This document shows, one piece after another, positions 37,288 to 46,910 of a stretch of DNA of 64,000 nucleotides. A model generated the notes under the pieces. The model saw nothing but the letters and a program-made list of their open reading frames with translations, had not been told where the DNA came from and made no database searches. The position numbers and the translations under genes are program-made. Where the stretch lies: positions 21,174-85,173 of the forward strand of contig JAFPVA010000170.1 in assembly GCA_017413105.1 (NCBI GenBank), in the 5' to 3' direction. The stretch's first letter is position 1; each line of letters opens with the position of its first letter. The stretch is from Butyrivibrio sp. GTDB taxonomy: Bacteria; Bacillota; Clostridia; Lachnospirales; Lachnospiraceae.

Positions 37288-37995
37288 ATGTATAAAAACG
37301 AGTTGGAAATAGATGTTGGGAGATGTTTTTCTGCTCTATTAAAAAGAGTAAAGTTCATTATTATCATGACTATGATTTTTTTGTTCATTGGTGTCGGAAT
37401 GACACTTAATGTTGGCGAGGATAAGTATACTGCATATTCTACAGTATATGCTGCTGCTGATGGCTCCTATGTTGAGGCCACAAATGCTGTTACAGCCATG
37501 AATGCTTATCTCAATGTTGCAAAGTCCTATAAGGTAAGCCAGAGGGCGGCTCTTATTATGGGTAGAGCTGATGTTACAGCTGAGGATGTGCAGAATTGTT
37601 CTGGAGTTGAATCTTTAGCGAAGAAGTCTACAACAGTATCAAATTTACTTACAAGTTCGGCTACTATTCTTACCTTTTATTCAACTACTACAGATCCGGA
37701 GCTTGCTATGGAGATGGCAGATGCCATGGCTGAGTCTTATACTCTTGAGATGACATCTATTCTTAATACTAACTCAGTAAAGGTATTGGATAAGGCATAT
37801 ACCTATACTCTTTCATATAATGCACATATGCAAGCATGGAAGAAGAGAGCGATAGCTGCTGGTGCTGGTTTTGTTCTTGCAATTGCCCTGGTTGTTCTTT
37901 GCGAGATATTTGATACAAAGGTTCGCACTGTTCGTGATGCTACAATAAGGAACAATATTCCTGTTATAGGAATGATTCCTTATGGCAAAGAGTGA
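37288..37995 (+). CDS. Wzz/YveK-like chain-length regulator (kinase activator)
   Basis: 235 aa with two membrane helices (about 23-41 and 189-210) flanking an extracytoplasmic domain, the layout of CapA/YveK-type proteins in Gram-positive bacteria. The short cytoplasmic tail after the second helix (about 25 residues, with DTKVRTVRDATIRNNIPVIG) is where family members contact the tyrosine kinase. AGGAGAGGA lies upstream. The kinase homologue follows after 32 nt. Expected role: control of chain length and activation of the kinase. Confidence 0.85.
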   Translation: MYKNELEIDVGRCFSALLKRVKFIIIMTMIFLFIGVGMTLNVGEDKYTAYSTVYAAADGSYVEATNAVTAMNAYLNVAKSYKVSQRAALIMGRADVTAEDVQNCSGVESLAKKSTTVSNLLTSSATILTFYSTTTDPELAMEMADAMAESYTLEMTSILNTNSVKVLDKAYTYTLSYNAHMQAWKKRAIAAGAGFVLAIALVVLCEIFDTKVRTVRDATIRNNIPVIGMIPYGKE

Positions 37996-38027
37996 AGCTT
38001 TAAGTATTAACAGATAGGAGTAAAACC

Positions 38028-38747
38028 ATGGAAAAGTTAGAGATATATAAAAGCGACAGCTATGTGCTAAATGATGCCTTTGATCAGTCTGTTATGAATC
38101 TTCATATTCAGAAGAAACAGAATGGTTACAAGAGCTTTGTGATATGCGGATGTGAAGCAGGAGACGGAGCAACAACTGTAGCAATCAATGTTGCAGCTGC
38201 TCTTGCAAACTCGGGATGGAAGACCGTTCTTATTGACGGAGACATGAGAAAGAAGAATCGCTATAAAAGACTCAATGAGAATGCGGGAAGAGGTCTTTCC
38301 GATTACCTCATGGGGAAATCTTCTCTTGATAAGGTAATCTACGAGACTACAACAGATAATCTTTCCTATATTCCTTGTGGAGAACTTATAGACAACCCTG
38401 TAAGACTTCTTTGCTCAAATAAGATGAATGAAGTAAAGAATGAGCTGGCTAATACCTATGATTTTATTATTTATGATATGCCTGCTATAAATGTTTCAAT
38501 GGATGCCAAAGTACTTGCAGTAAGTGTTGATGCAACTATCCTAGTTTCAGCTATTGGCAAGACCTCCAAGAAAGGTCTTGTTAATGCGGCAAATGCCCTT
38601 GCAGAAGTAAATGCTAATCTTATCGGAACTATTATAAACAAGACTGATATGGATCAGTATATAACTTATAATCATGACTATGATTATTTTAAAAATGAGA
38701 AATATATTAAGAAATCCAAGGCTAAGAAGTCAAAGGGGGACAAGTAA
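38028..38747 (+). CDS. CpsD/CapB-type tyrosine-kinase homologue lacking the P-loop lysine
   Basis: 239 aa, the size of a stand-alone BY-kinase. Walker A' (VLIDGDMRKKNR, about 70-81) and Walker B (FIIYDMPAI near 146) are present, and the tail holds a tyrosine cluster (YITYNHDYDYF near 212). The Walker A loop, however, reads CEAGDGATT: Ala48 stands where BY-kinases have the ATP-binding Lys. That should weaken or abolish kinase activity unless another residue substitutes. It is co-transcribed with the Wzz-like gene and overlaps the next gene by one base. It may act as a structural partner or have a changed mechanism. Confidence 0.85.
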   Translation: MEKLEIYKSDSYVLNDAFDQSVMNLHIQKKQNGYKSFVICGCEAGDGATTVAINVAAALANSGWKTVLIDGDMRKKNRYKRLNENAGRGLSDYLMGKSSLDKVIYETTTDNLSYIPCGELIDNPVRLLCSNKMNEVKNELANTYDFIIYDMPAINVSMDAKVLAVSVDATILVSAIGKTSKKGLVNAANALAEVNANLIGTIINKTDMDQYITYNHDYDYFKNEKYIKKSKAKKSKGDK

Positions 38748-39655
38748 TGAATAAGTTTATTTTACGCTTTAAGGCTGGTATATTATTGTGTCTCCTTGCT
38801 ATGGTGGTTGGGACCATGAACTTTAGTGTGGTTTCAAAGGCAACAGAGGCGGAAAGTTCAGTAGCCGCAATCGTCGTTGTAGATAGCTATACAGTCGATG
38901 GGGGGCCGCTTGAAGCAGGTAAGGATGTAACAATTAATCTTACTCTTCATAATACGAGTAAGAATTCCGCTGCAAGCAGTATTCTTATGAACATTTCCAG
39001 TGCAACCGGATTTATTTATCCGTCCTATGGAAATGACAATCAGTTCTTCATAGGTACAATTTCAGCCGGGGGTACAGAGAGCGTATCAATTCCGGTAAGT
39101 GTTAGTCAGTATTATAATTCTGAAGCAGTGGATCTTACTTGTTCCTTTGAATACATAAGTCTCGGAGTAAGGCTTTCCAATTCAGCCACAATAGTTATTC
39201 CTTCATCCAGTGGCGGATCAGTAGAGGTGAGATCTATCAATGTAAGTTCTCACGCTACTGTTTATGGTGATTCACTTCTTAGCATCAACTATGGCAACCG
39301 TACAGCTGACAAGATCACTGATGCTGAGATTCTTGTTACCGGTAATGTTACTAATGATAGTAGGGTTATTGAACTTGATGATATAAAGCCTGGAAAGAGC
39401 TATTCTGAAGACCTTCATATTACCTTTACTCAGCCGGGAGATCAGGAGATAGAGATTGTACTTACATACACCGATAATGATGGACAGAAGGTTGAAACAG
39501 ATCTTGGAAAGTTCAGTGTTGAGGTAGAGGAAGAGAAGACAGCTGTTGTAAACAATGAAAACGAAGAAATCCTTTTGTGGGGTGGCAGAGGTATTGCCGC
39601 TGTTGGTTCAATCATTGCTTTGATTGCTGTAATCTGGTACATAAAGAAGAGATAA
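38747..39655 (+). CDS. Membrane-anchored surface protein in the Wzz/kinase operon
   Basis: 302 aa with a signal peptide (about 1-33, ending near SKATEAE), two beta-rich domains of about 110 residues each, and a single membrane helix near the C-terminus (WGGRGIAAVGSIIALIAVIW) with a short basic tail. The beta domains resemble CARDB/NEW3-type Ig-like folds found in S-layer-like proteins. Its start overlaps the kinase stop (TAATG), so it belongs to the same unit. A third partner of a Wzz/kinase pair outside the membrane is unusual; its role is unknown. Confidence 0.7.
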   Translation: MNKFILRFKAGILLCLLAMVVGTMNFSVVSKATEAESSVAAIVVVDSYTVDGGPLEAGKDVTINLTLHNTSKNSAASSILMNISSATGFIYPSYGNDNQFFIGTISAGGTESVSIPVSVSQYYNSEAVDLTCSFEYISLGVRLSNSATIVIPSSSGGSVEVRSINVSSHATVYGDSLLSINYGNRTADKITDAEILVTGNVTNDSRVIELDDIKPGKSYSEDLHITFTQPGDQEIEIVLTYTDNDGQKVETDLGKFSVEVEEEKTAVVNNENEEILLWGGRGIAAVGSIIALIAVIWYIKKR

Positions 39656-39660
39656 TTTTT

Positions 39661-39706
39661 AGGCTGCTTCTACTTTTGTTATCAAAAATAGAAGTGGCCT
39701 TTTTTT
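39661..39706 (+). terminator. Terminator after the Wzz/kinase operon
   Basis: An 18-position stem (39661-39678 with 39683-39700, one mismatch, two G-T pairs), a TTAT loop, then seven T. The next gene starts 12 nt later, so that gene needs read-through or a promoter I cannot see. Confidence 0.85.
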
Positions 39707-39717
39707 AAAGGCCTTTC

Positions 39718-41838
39718 ATGAGACGTATTGCTATTGTCACTCCCTGCATTCTTCCTGTGCCAGCGACACTGGGAGGTGCAGTTGAGGAGCTTATAACAAG
39801 AATAATTAAAGATAACGAAAAACAAAACGACTATCTGATCGATTTGTTTTCGGTACGTGGTGACAGTGAGGATGACTCCATTTTTTCAAGGACTCATGTT
39901 ATAAGCATTGAGTACAAAAATGGATTAAGATTTGCTGACCGAATTTTGGATAAGCTCCAGAGGACTGTGAAAGGCAGCGAAGGCTATAGACTATTTGATA
40001 AGGATATCGCTGTGGCTTTCAAAGAGATATTATTAGATCTCGATGAGCCCTATGAGGCTGTTATTGTTGAAAATCAGGTCTCGATTGCAAAAAGGATTGT
40101 AGCTTGTTGCCAAGGAAGATACGAGTTTCCTGTTTTTTTTCATATGCACAATGATGTGGATATATACAGGAGTCCGGAAGGACTTAAGGAGCTTGCGGCC
40201 TGTGGCGTTCAGTTTATTGCAGTAAGTAATTATATTAAATCTCAGATTATTAAATGCACAGATGCTGTTGTTCATGTTCTCTATAATGGAATAGAGATAA
40301 GGGAAGATATAACTGTAGAAAATGCAAGATTCTCAGCGGATGAATATAGTATAAGGTTTTTGTATGCCGGAAGAATTATCCCGGAAAAAGGTCTTATAGA
40401 ACTCATAAGAGCTTTTGAGAAGCTGTCAGAAATGTCAGCGAAAGGGAATAGCCAGAAATTTGCCCTTGACATAATAGGCTTTTCAAATAGCCTGACACAA
40501 TATGAAAAGAGGGTTATTGCGCTAGCTGAACAGCATAAAGCTACAATAACCTGCATAAAGAGAATGTCTTCTGAAAAACTAAACCGTCAATATGATAACT
40601 ATGATATTGTAGTTATGCCAACGCTGATAGAAGAGGCTTTCGGGCTGGTGGCTCTTGAGACGATGGAAAAGGGACTTCCTCTTATTACAACTGATTCCGG
40701 TGGCATTCCTGAAGTTGTTGGAGACAGTGCGATAATTGTAGGGAGATCAGAAAAGCTTGTTTCAGATCTTGCAGCTGCCATGTACAGACTATCTACAGAT
40801 AAAGCCTATAGAAAAGAACTTGGGATAAAGGCCTTTAACAGGGCAAGAATGATCCCAGAGTACAATATAAGAAACTATTATTCAAACTTTATCAGAACAG
40901 TTGATAAAGAAGCAGATGAAAAGATATCTGTAATTGTTCCGGTTTATAATGTCGCTGATTATCTGGAGAGATGTGTAAATTCTTTGATATGTCAGAGCTA
41001 TTCGAATATAGAGATTCTTCTTGTTGATGATGGCTCTACGGATGACTCGGGTGTTATGTGCGATTCTTTTGCCCAAAAGGATTCCAGGATCAGGGTAATC
41101 CATCAGGAGAACCGTGGATTGTCGGGAGCCAGAAATGCCGGAATCGATGCAGCTACCGGGGATTTTTTCTTTTTTTGCGACAGTGATGATTTCCTGCAGG
41201 AGGATGCTCTTGAGGTCCTTATCCGAAAGATGCATAAGGATGGTGCATATATTGTTGGCTGCGGATTCTCCTACGTATGGGATGATTATGAGATGAGCGG
41301 CAGAGAAGAGATTGTTACTGATCATAATCCTGGTGTTTGGAACGGAAAGCGCGCAGTGATAGAGATGATGCGCGGAAATAGTATCTGTACTGTGGCCTGG
41401 AATAAATTGTACAAAAAAGAATTGTTTTCTGACGTAAGATTTCCTGAGGGAATGCTACACGAGGATGAAGATACTACCTACAAGCTCTTATATGCTTCAA
41501 AAATCGTATCCTATACACCAAAAGCTCTGTATAAGTATTATCAGAGAACGGGCGGAATTATGGGAGGAAATCTCGCAGAACGATACAGTTTTTTGCTGGA
41601 TATACTTGATAAACGTATTCAATACTTTAAAGCAAAGGGTGAAAAGGAACTTTCTCAGCATAGTACTATTTCACTTTTGGAGAATATTAAGTATTATTAT
41701 AGGAACATATCAGATGACCGGATAAAAAAAGAACTGGTCAGAAAATATGGAGAGAATATCAGTATTAGTACGGCACCTGTTGTCATGGGAATAAAGAAAA
41801 AGTTATCGTTGTTGTTGTGGAAATACATTAGATATTAG
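39718..41838 (+). CDS. Bifunctional GT4-GT2 glycosyltransferase fusion
   Basis: 706 aa, about twice normal length. Residues 1-390 form a GT-B (GT4) enzyme, with FLYAGRIIPEKGLIELI near 218 and EEAFGLVALETMEKGLP near 303. Residues 402-706 form a GT-A (GT2) enzyme beginning ISVIVPVYNVADYLERCVNS, with DDGSTDDSG and the DxD motif CDSDD near 486. Each half looks complete, so one chain could add two sugars in sequence. AAAGG lies 6 nt upstream of the start. It is followed after 5 nt by a GT2 gene. Confidence 0.88.
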   Translation: MRRIAIVTPCILPVPATLGGAVEELITRIIKDNEKQNDYLIDLFSVRGDSEDDSIFSRTHVISIEYKNGLRFADRILDKLQRTVKGSEGYRLFDKDIAVAFKEILLDLDEPYEAVIVENQVSIAKRIVACCQGRYEFPVFFHMHNDVDIYRSPEGLKELAACGVQFIAVSNYIKSQIIKCTDAVVHVLYNGIEIREDITVENARFSADEYSIRFLYAGRIIPEKGLIELIRAFEKLSEMSAKGNSQKFALDIIGFSNSLTQYEKRVIALAEQHKATITCIKRMSSEKLNRQYDNYDIVVMPTLIEEAFGLVALETMEKGLPLITTDSGGIPEVVGDSAIIVGRSEKLVSDLAAAMYRLSTDKAYRKELGIKAFNRARMIPEYNIRNYYSNFIRTVDKEADEKISVIVPVYNVADYLERCVNSLICQSYSNIEILLVDDGSTDDSGVMCDSFAQKDSRIRVIHQENRGLSGARNAGIDAATGDFFFFCDSDDFLQEDALEVLIRKMHKDGAYIVGCGFSYVWDDYEMSGREEIVTDHNPGVWNGKRAVIEMMRGNSICTVAWNKLYKKELFSDVRFPEGMLHEDEDTTYKLLYASKIVSYTPKALYKYYQRTGGIMGGNLAERYSFLLDILDKRIQYFKAKGEKELSQHSTISLLENIKYYYRNISDDRIKKELVRKYGENISISTAPVVMGIKKKLSLLLWKYIRY

Positions 41839-41843
41839 TTGTT

Positions 41844-42896
41844 ATGGAAAGTGGATTTTTGGTTTCGGTTGTAATACCAACCTACAATGCAGAAAAGTTC
41901 ATACGCGAATGCCTTGATGCTACTATCGGTCAGACTTACAGGAATATAGAGATAATAATTGTAGATGATGGCTCCACAGATTCTACTATGAATATATGTA
42001 CGTCCTACGCTGAAAAGGATAAGCGCATAAAGATATTCACTCATCCTAATTCAGGGGTGTCTTCCACGAGAAACCGTGGCATTAGACATGCTAAAGGGGA
42101 TTATATTGTCTTTTTTGATGCAGATGATCGCCCGGAGAAAGACCTTATACAGAGCTATATGCTAGCCAATGATCAGTGGATAGACAGAGATGTTGCTTTC
42201 ATTATCAGTGGTATGTATTTTGATAATGTCTACAACAAGCATGTTGAAAATACTGTAAGTATCTTGGAAAGCGCCCATGGCTATATCATCGGTGAGAATT
42301 ATCTGTTGAGCAGAAGTGCTGCTGCGACGCTGTCCTGGCTTAAGCTATTCAATTTTGTTACCAACAAGCTCTATGATCTTACAAAGATCAGGCAGAATGG
42401 CATAGTCTTCGATCCGGACGTCAATATAGGCGAGGATCTTAAGTTTAATCTGGATTATCTGGAGAAGGTCGGAGGTTTTCTTGGAATGATAAACAAACCT
42501 CTGTACCACTATATAAAAAGAAGCGATGGCAGCCTTTCTATTTCATACCATGAGGGTGATATTGAAGATACAAAGGATATCTACAGAAGGCTTATTGCCT
42601 GGGAGGGTGCTCAGCCCGGAGTTTCTGATGACAATATGTGTCTCATAAAGGGAATATATATATACGACTGGGTCAGCAGAATGACCGCACTTTATGAGAA
42701 GCATCACAGGAGCGAGTATAGGCGTATGGTCAAGAGAAAGCTTCGGGGTGAACTTCGCAGCAAAGAGTTTAAGGATACAATCTATGAGGTTTACAGGGCA
42801 AAGAAAATCAGTAAGATAAGATACTACAGCTTAAGTGTCGGCTCTTTTGAACTTTTCTTTTTCCTGAGAGGAATTTATCAGATATTTAAAGGCTGA
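41844..42896 (+). CDS. GT2-family glycosyltransferase
   Basis: 350 aa GT-A enzyme: VSVVIPTYNAEKFIRECLDA, VDDGSTDSTM, SGVSSTRNRGIRHAKGDYI, and FFDADDRPEKD near residue 90 as the metal site. It has a longer C-terminal helical region than the average GT2. It starts 5 nt after the GT4-GT2 fusion and is likely co-transcribed with it. It converges on a minus-strand GT2 gene that ends 26 nt away, with no terminator visible between them. Confidence 0.87.
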   Translation: MESGFLVSVVIPTYNAEKFIRECLDATIGQTYRNIEIIIVDDGSTDSTMNICTSYAEKDKRIKIFTHPNSGVSSTRNRGIRHAKGDYIVFFDADDRPEKDLIQSYMLANDQWIDRDVAFIISGMYFDNVYNKHVENTVSILESAHGYIIGENYLLSRSAAATLSWLKLFNFVTNKLYDLTKIRQNGIVFDPDVNIGEDLKFNLDYLEKVGGFLGMINKPLYHYIKRSDGSLSISYHEGDIEDTKDIYRRLIAWEGAQPGVSDDNMCLIKGIYIYDWVSRMTALYEKHHRSEYRRMVKRKLRGELRSKEFKDTIYEVYRAKKISKIRYYSLSVGSFELFFFLRGIYQIFKG

Positions 42897-42922
42897 TTTG
42901 GGGAATATACAAAATCAAAATT

Positions 42923-43912
42923 TTAAGAAATGAAAAAACGATCCAAAGCGCGCATGGTTCTAACACCTTGTTTTAAACCATATAATTTTACATGTATATA
43001 CAATCGCTTTACAAAATGCCCAAATCGTTTTGCTCTATCGTTACAAATGAACGATTTCTTATATTCCCTATAATCTTTCCTGTCAGGTCGTCTTAACTCA
43101 TGATTAAATAAAACAATATTTATATATTGACAATTTCGTTCTATATATTTTAAGCCACGCTTTTCTATAAAACTATGAATATAATCCATAAGTTTTATAG
43201 TCTCATTTAGCTTTGGCACATTTGATTTTCTCATTATTGAATCATCTCTAACCAAGTAATGATAAAAGCAATCTGAAAGGACAACAAGATTCCTCGAACA
43301 CAACGTATAATAAATATTAAAGCAGCGGTCCTCGGAGAATATTTCTTTATTGGGCTCAAATTTTAATTCATTCTGTTCAATTATACTAGTCCTATATAAT
43401 CTCCCCCAAGCTTCCCAGTTCACTTCATAAAAACATAATTTCTTACATATAAAATCTAATTTTTCCTTTTCAGTGTCAAACGAATACCTCGTGTCATTCA
43501 TTTTGAATGTCTCTAAAACATTTCCGTATTCATCCACTTTGATATATCCATAACCGACCGCATCTGCGTTTTCTCTTTCGGCAACATCTACTAGTTTCGA
43601 AATGGCATTTTCCTCGAGGTAATCATCGCTATCGAAAAAATAAACATATTCTCCTGATACATATCTCAATCCATAATTTCTGGCATCTGATAATCCTCCA
43701 TTAGTTTTATGTAAAACTAATACCCTGTCATCTTTTCTTCCAAAATCATCACAAATTCTCGGACATGCATCATCCGAACCATCATCAACCAAAATAACCT
43801 GTAGATTATGGTATGTTTGATTGAGAATACTGGTAACTGCCTTCTCCAAGTAATCTTCAACTCTAAAAACAGGAATAATAACACTTACCAACGGCATTGC
43901 TACATTCATCAA
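42923..43912 (-). CDS. GT2-family glycosyltransferase (minus strand)
   Basis: 329 aa GT-A enzyme: PLVSVIIPVFRVEDYLEKAV, LVDDGSDDACP, NGGLSDARNYGLRYVSGEYV, and the metal motif FFDSDDYLE near residue 95. It is similar in type to the GT2 half of the fusion at 39718 but more AT-rich, and it is the only glycosyltransferase on the minus strand. Both flanks are AT-rich. This suggests separate acquisition. Donor unknown. Confidence 0.85.
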   Translation of the reverse strand: MMNVAMPLVSVIIPVFRVEDYLEKAVTSILNQTYHNLQVILVDDGSDDACPRICDDFGRKDDRVLVLHKTNGGLSDARNYGLRYVSGEYVYFFDSDDYLEENAISKLVDVAERENADAVGYGYIKVDEYGNVLETFKMNDTRYSFDTEKEKLDFICKKLCFYEVNWEAWGRLYRTSIIEQNELKFEPNKEIFSEDRCFNIYYTLCSRNLVVLSDCFYHYLVRDDSIMRKSNVPKLNETIKLMDYIHSFIEKRGLKYIERNCQYINIVLFNHELRRPDRKDYREYKKSFICNDRAKRFGHFVKRLYIHVKLYGLKQGVRTMRALDRFFIS

Positions 43913-44105
43913 AATATTCCCCTATCTTTTATTCCATATTATTTCCGAATGTTCGAGATCAATATGAATATTAACAGCTACCCAAAATAATACCTCAAAT
44001 GCTTCAAATGATACAGTGAAATTTTTTGTTGAAAAATATACAAAAAATCATATTTTTAAAACGGATATTACACCAAAATTATCAATATACATAAAAAACA
44101 ATAAA

Positions 44106-44114
44106 TGATATAAT
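44106..44114 (+). promoter_or_regulatory. Extended -10 promoter for the GT14-like gene
   Basis: TGATATAAT (TG, one base, TATAAT at 44109-44114) about 45 nt before the start. No good -35. The preceding 190 nt to the divergent GT2 gene are AT-rich with nothing else recognised. Confidence 0.6.
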
Positions 44115-44159
44115 TACGCGCGGTGTTTATGGAAAATTTATAAATGTGAAAGAGTAGTT

Positions 44160-45053
44160 ATGAAAAAGCATGCTTATCTTATAATGGCACATAACGAATT
44201 TCATATGTTAAAAAAGCTCCTGATTGAGCTTGACGACGAGAGAAATGATATCTTCATTCATATTGATAAAAAAACTGCGCATCCAAATGAAGAAGATATT
44301 GCCTCAGTGGTCACCAAATCAAGAGTTACATTTATTCCCCGTAGGAGAATATATTGGGGCCATGTCAGCATTGTAAAATGCGAGCTTGAACTCCTGAAAA
44401 AAGCCATAAACGGCAACTACCATTATTATCATCTGCTGTCAGGGAATGACTTTCCTATAAAGACTCAGGAGGAGATACATGAGTTTTTGGATAAGCAGGA
44501 TGGCGAGTTCATTAGCTGTCACAAAAATGGTGATAATGGAGATCTATTTTTGTACAAGATAAGGTACTATTTCCCACTTCTTAGATATGTCGGGAAAGGG
44601 TACAGGGCAGAAAGAGGCCTGAGGGGCAGACTCCTTTTGACATTTGGGCAGTGGCAGGATGATCTCTTGAGATTTCAGGAAAAGCTCGGTGCTGACCGCT
44701 GCAAGAAGGATAAGGACATCACACCTTATAAGGGTGATCAGTGGTTTAGTATTACTAACGCTTTTGCAAGGTTTATAGTTTCAAAAGAAAAAGAAATTCT
44801 GAAAAGATATCGTCTGACCAATGGACCGGATGAATTTTTTATACCTACCCTTGCTATGAATTCAGAGTTCGCAGGCAAGGTCAGGAACAATTGTCTTCGG
44901 GAGATTGATTGGAACAGGGGAACACCTTACAAATACACTCTTGATGATTTGAAGCTGCTTGAAACTTCAGATAATTTTTTTGCACGAAAAATATCCTATG
45001 ATAGTGATCCTGAGCTGGTGGAAGCTCTGATAGGGTACCTTCATCGGAAGTAG
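44160..45053 (+). CDS. GT14-like (Branch / core-2-type) glycosyltransferase
   Basis: 297 aa. It opens with KKHAYLIMAHNEFHMLKKLL and FIHIDKK, and has RRRIYWGHVSIVKCELELL near residue 60, YHYYHLLSGNDFPIKTQEEI near 86, and GDQWFSITNAFARFI near 198. These are the conserved blocks of the Branch family (beta-1,6-N-acetylglucosaminyltransferase or xylosyltransferase type). The protein is soluble, unlike the eukaryotic members. It may create a branch in the glycan. It has its own extended -10 promoter. Confidence 0.87.
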   Translation: MKKHAYLIMAHNEFHMLKKLLIELDDERNDIFIHIDKKTAHPNEEDIASVVTKSRVTFIPRRRIYWGHVSIVKCELELLKKAINGNYHYYHLLSGNDFPIKTQEEIHEFLDKQDGEFISCHKNGDNGDLFLYKIRYYFPLLRYVGKGYRAERGLRGRLLLTFGQWQDDLLRFQEKLGADRCKKDKDITPYKGDQWFSITNAFARFIVSKEKEILKRYRLTNGPDEFFIPTLAMNSEFAGKVRNNCLREIDWNRGTPYKYTLDDLKLLETSDNFFARKISYDSDPELVEALIGYLHRK

Positions 45054-45128
45054 TTGTGAATAAGATACAAAGATGCCTTGTGGGGAAATAACGCGTTATG
45101 AGGCATTTTCGATATCAGAGGTGGCAAT

Positions 45129-46895
45129 TTGGGGAAATTAGATAATAAAGCCAAAAATTTTAAGGGAGGAATAATAGCAAGACTCTATCACGACTTGAGA
45201 TGGATCTATAGTTTCTTCTCTAATTACAACTTAAGAATTGCTTTATATGTATTTATTGAACTTATTCATATGACTGTGGAATTCATGATCACATATAAAG
45301 TTGGAAGCCTTGTAGATTATGCTGTGCAAAATGATTATCACAGGATGATCTATATAGGTCTTGCTTACATTGGGATGATTGTTGCGAATGCGACCATCAG
45401 TATTGCTGCCAATAGATGTGCTTCCTGGAACTATAACTCTATGATGGCTGATCTTGTTAAGAAAATGTACCGCAAGATCTTATACTCTGACTGGGAAGAG
45501 CTGACAAAATTCCATACAGGTGATCTTCTTACCAGATTATCCAATGATGCGAAGGTAATAGCTCAGAACACGACGGTTTTCCTTACTACAATTTTTACAA
45601 ATTCCATTCTGATGCTTGCAGCTGTAATTGTAATTCTTTTAAATGATGCAAGTATGATAATTGTAGTACTGATTGTTGCGCCTATAATCATGTTTTCCTC
45701 AAGGATATTCATGAACAAGATATATGAGGCTCAGGCGGCAATCAGGGTAATCGAGAGTAAAGAGAGCGCCTATAACAAGGAGTCTTTTCACAATATTCAG
45801 GCGGTCAAAGCTTTCGGACTAGCTGATAAGTTCTACGACAAGATCAAAGATCTTGAGGTTGAACGTTACAATGCAGATATGAAGTCCAATTTTTATTCTC
45901 TTATGTCCTGGGGAATAACTTATGTGGGTGGTATTTTTGCAGGAATAATCTGTATAGCCTGGGCTTTTTACAGAGTCAGCTCCGGGGTTATGACTTTGGG
46001 CGCACTTACAATAGTCGTTACTATGGCACTTAGGATTGCCATGGCTGGTAAAACGATTCTTGGGCAGATTCCAACATCTCTTCAGCTTGCCGTTTCTACA
46101 GAGCGCGTATGCGAGCTTATTGATCTTAAGGATGAAGTTACCAATGATTCACCTGAGTATCAGAAGCTTGTCGAGGCCGGAGAAGAAAACGGAATTGCAG
46201 TACATATTAAGGATATGTCTTTTGCCTATAAGACCAACAGGCAGATATTCAATAAGATTTCATTGGAGGCTCATCCAGGAGAGATAATCGCTCTTGTAGG
46301 ACCTTCGGGAGAAGGTAAGACTACACTTCTTCGAATACTTCTTGGAATCCTGAATATTCAGGAGGGTGAAGCTTCCGCCTGTGTTGAAGGCAATGAGAAG
46401 GAAAAGCTTGCACTTTCATCAGAGACAAGATCGCTCATTGCTTATGTGCCTCAGGGAAATACGATGCTTTCAGGTACCATTGAGGAAAACATGAGGCTTA
46501 TAGCTCCGGAGGCTACTGATGCAGAGATAATAGATGCTCTTGAACAGGCCTGTGCGTATGATTTTGTTAAAAAGCTTCCTGATGGAATTCATCATAATAT
46601 TGGCGAGAGTGGTATTGGCTTTTCTGAGGGACAGAATCAGAGACTTGCCATTGCAAGAGCCATTATCAGAAAAACACCGATCCTGCTCATGGATGAGGCT
46701 ACATCAGCTCTTGATGTCGCCACAGAGAGAAAGGTTCTTAGCAACATTATGAAAAAGGACGGAAAGAGAACCTGTATCCTTACAACTCATCGTCCCAGTG
46801 TATTATCAGCCTGCGACAGGGTATACAGGATCAGCGACGGTAATGTAACAGTTATTGGAGAGGCTGAGATTCAGAAGCTTATGAATGAATTCTAA
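45129..46895 (+). CDS. ABC transporter, fused permease and ATPase
   Basis: 588 aa with six membrane helices (about 30-330) and a nucleotide-binding domain. Walker A is GPSGEGKTTL (391-400), the signature is the variant FSEGQ near 498, Walker B is ILLMDEATSALD near 519, and the switch is THRPS near 553. It is an MsbA-like exporter half; a homodimer is expected. Possible cargo is a lipid-linked glycan or a peptide. The start is TTG with GAGGTGG upstream. It begins a run of tightly packed genes towards 51974. Confidence 0.88.
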   Translation: MGKLDNKAKNFKGGIIARLYHDLRWIYSFFSNYNLRIALYVFIELIHMTVEFMITYKVGSLVDYAVQNDYHRMIYIGLAYIGMIVANATISIAANRCASWNYNSMMADLVKKMYRKILYSDWEELTKFHTGDLLTRLSNDAKVIAQNTTVFLTTIFTNSILMLAAVIVILLNDASMIIVVLIVAPIIMFSSRIFMNKIYEAQAAIRVIESKESAYNKESFHNIQAVKAFGLADKFYDKIKDLEVERYNADMKSNFYSLMSWGITYVGGIFAGIICIAWAFYRVSSGVMTLGALTIVVTMALRIAMAGKTILGQIPTSLQLAVSTERVCELIDLKDEVTNDSPEYQKLVEAGEENGIAVHIKDMSFAYKTNRQIFNKISLEAHPGEIIALVGPSGEGKTTLLRILLGILNIQEGEASACVEGNEKEKLALSSETRSLIAYVPQGNTMLSGTIEENMRLIAPEATDAEIIDALEQACAYDFVKKLPDGIHHNIGESGIGFSEGQNQRLAIARAIIRKTPILLMDEATSALDVATERKVLSNIMKKDGKRTCILTTHRPSVLSACDRVYRISDGNVTVIGEAEIQKLMNEF

Positions 46896-46910
46896 GAAAT
46901 TGGAGCAAAA

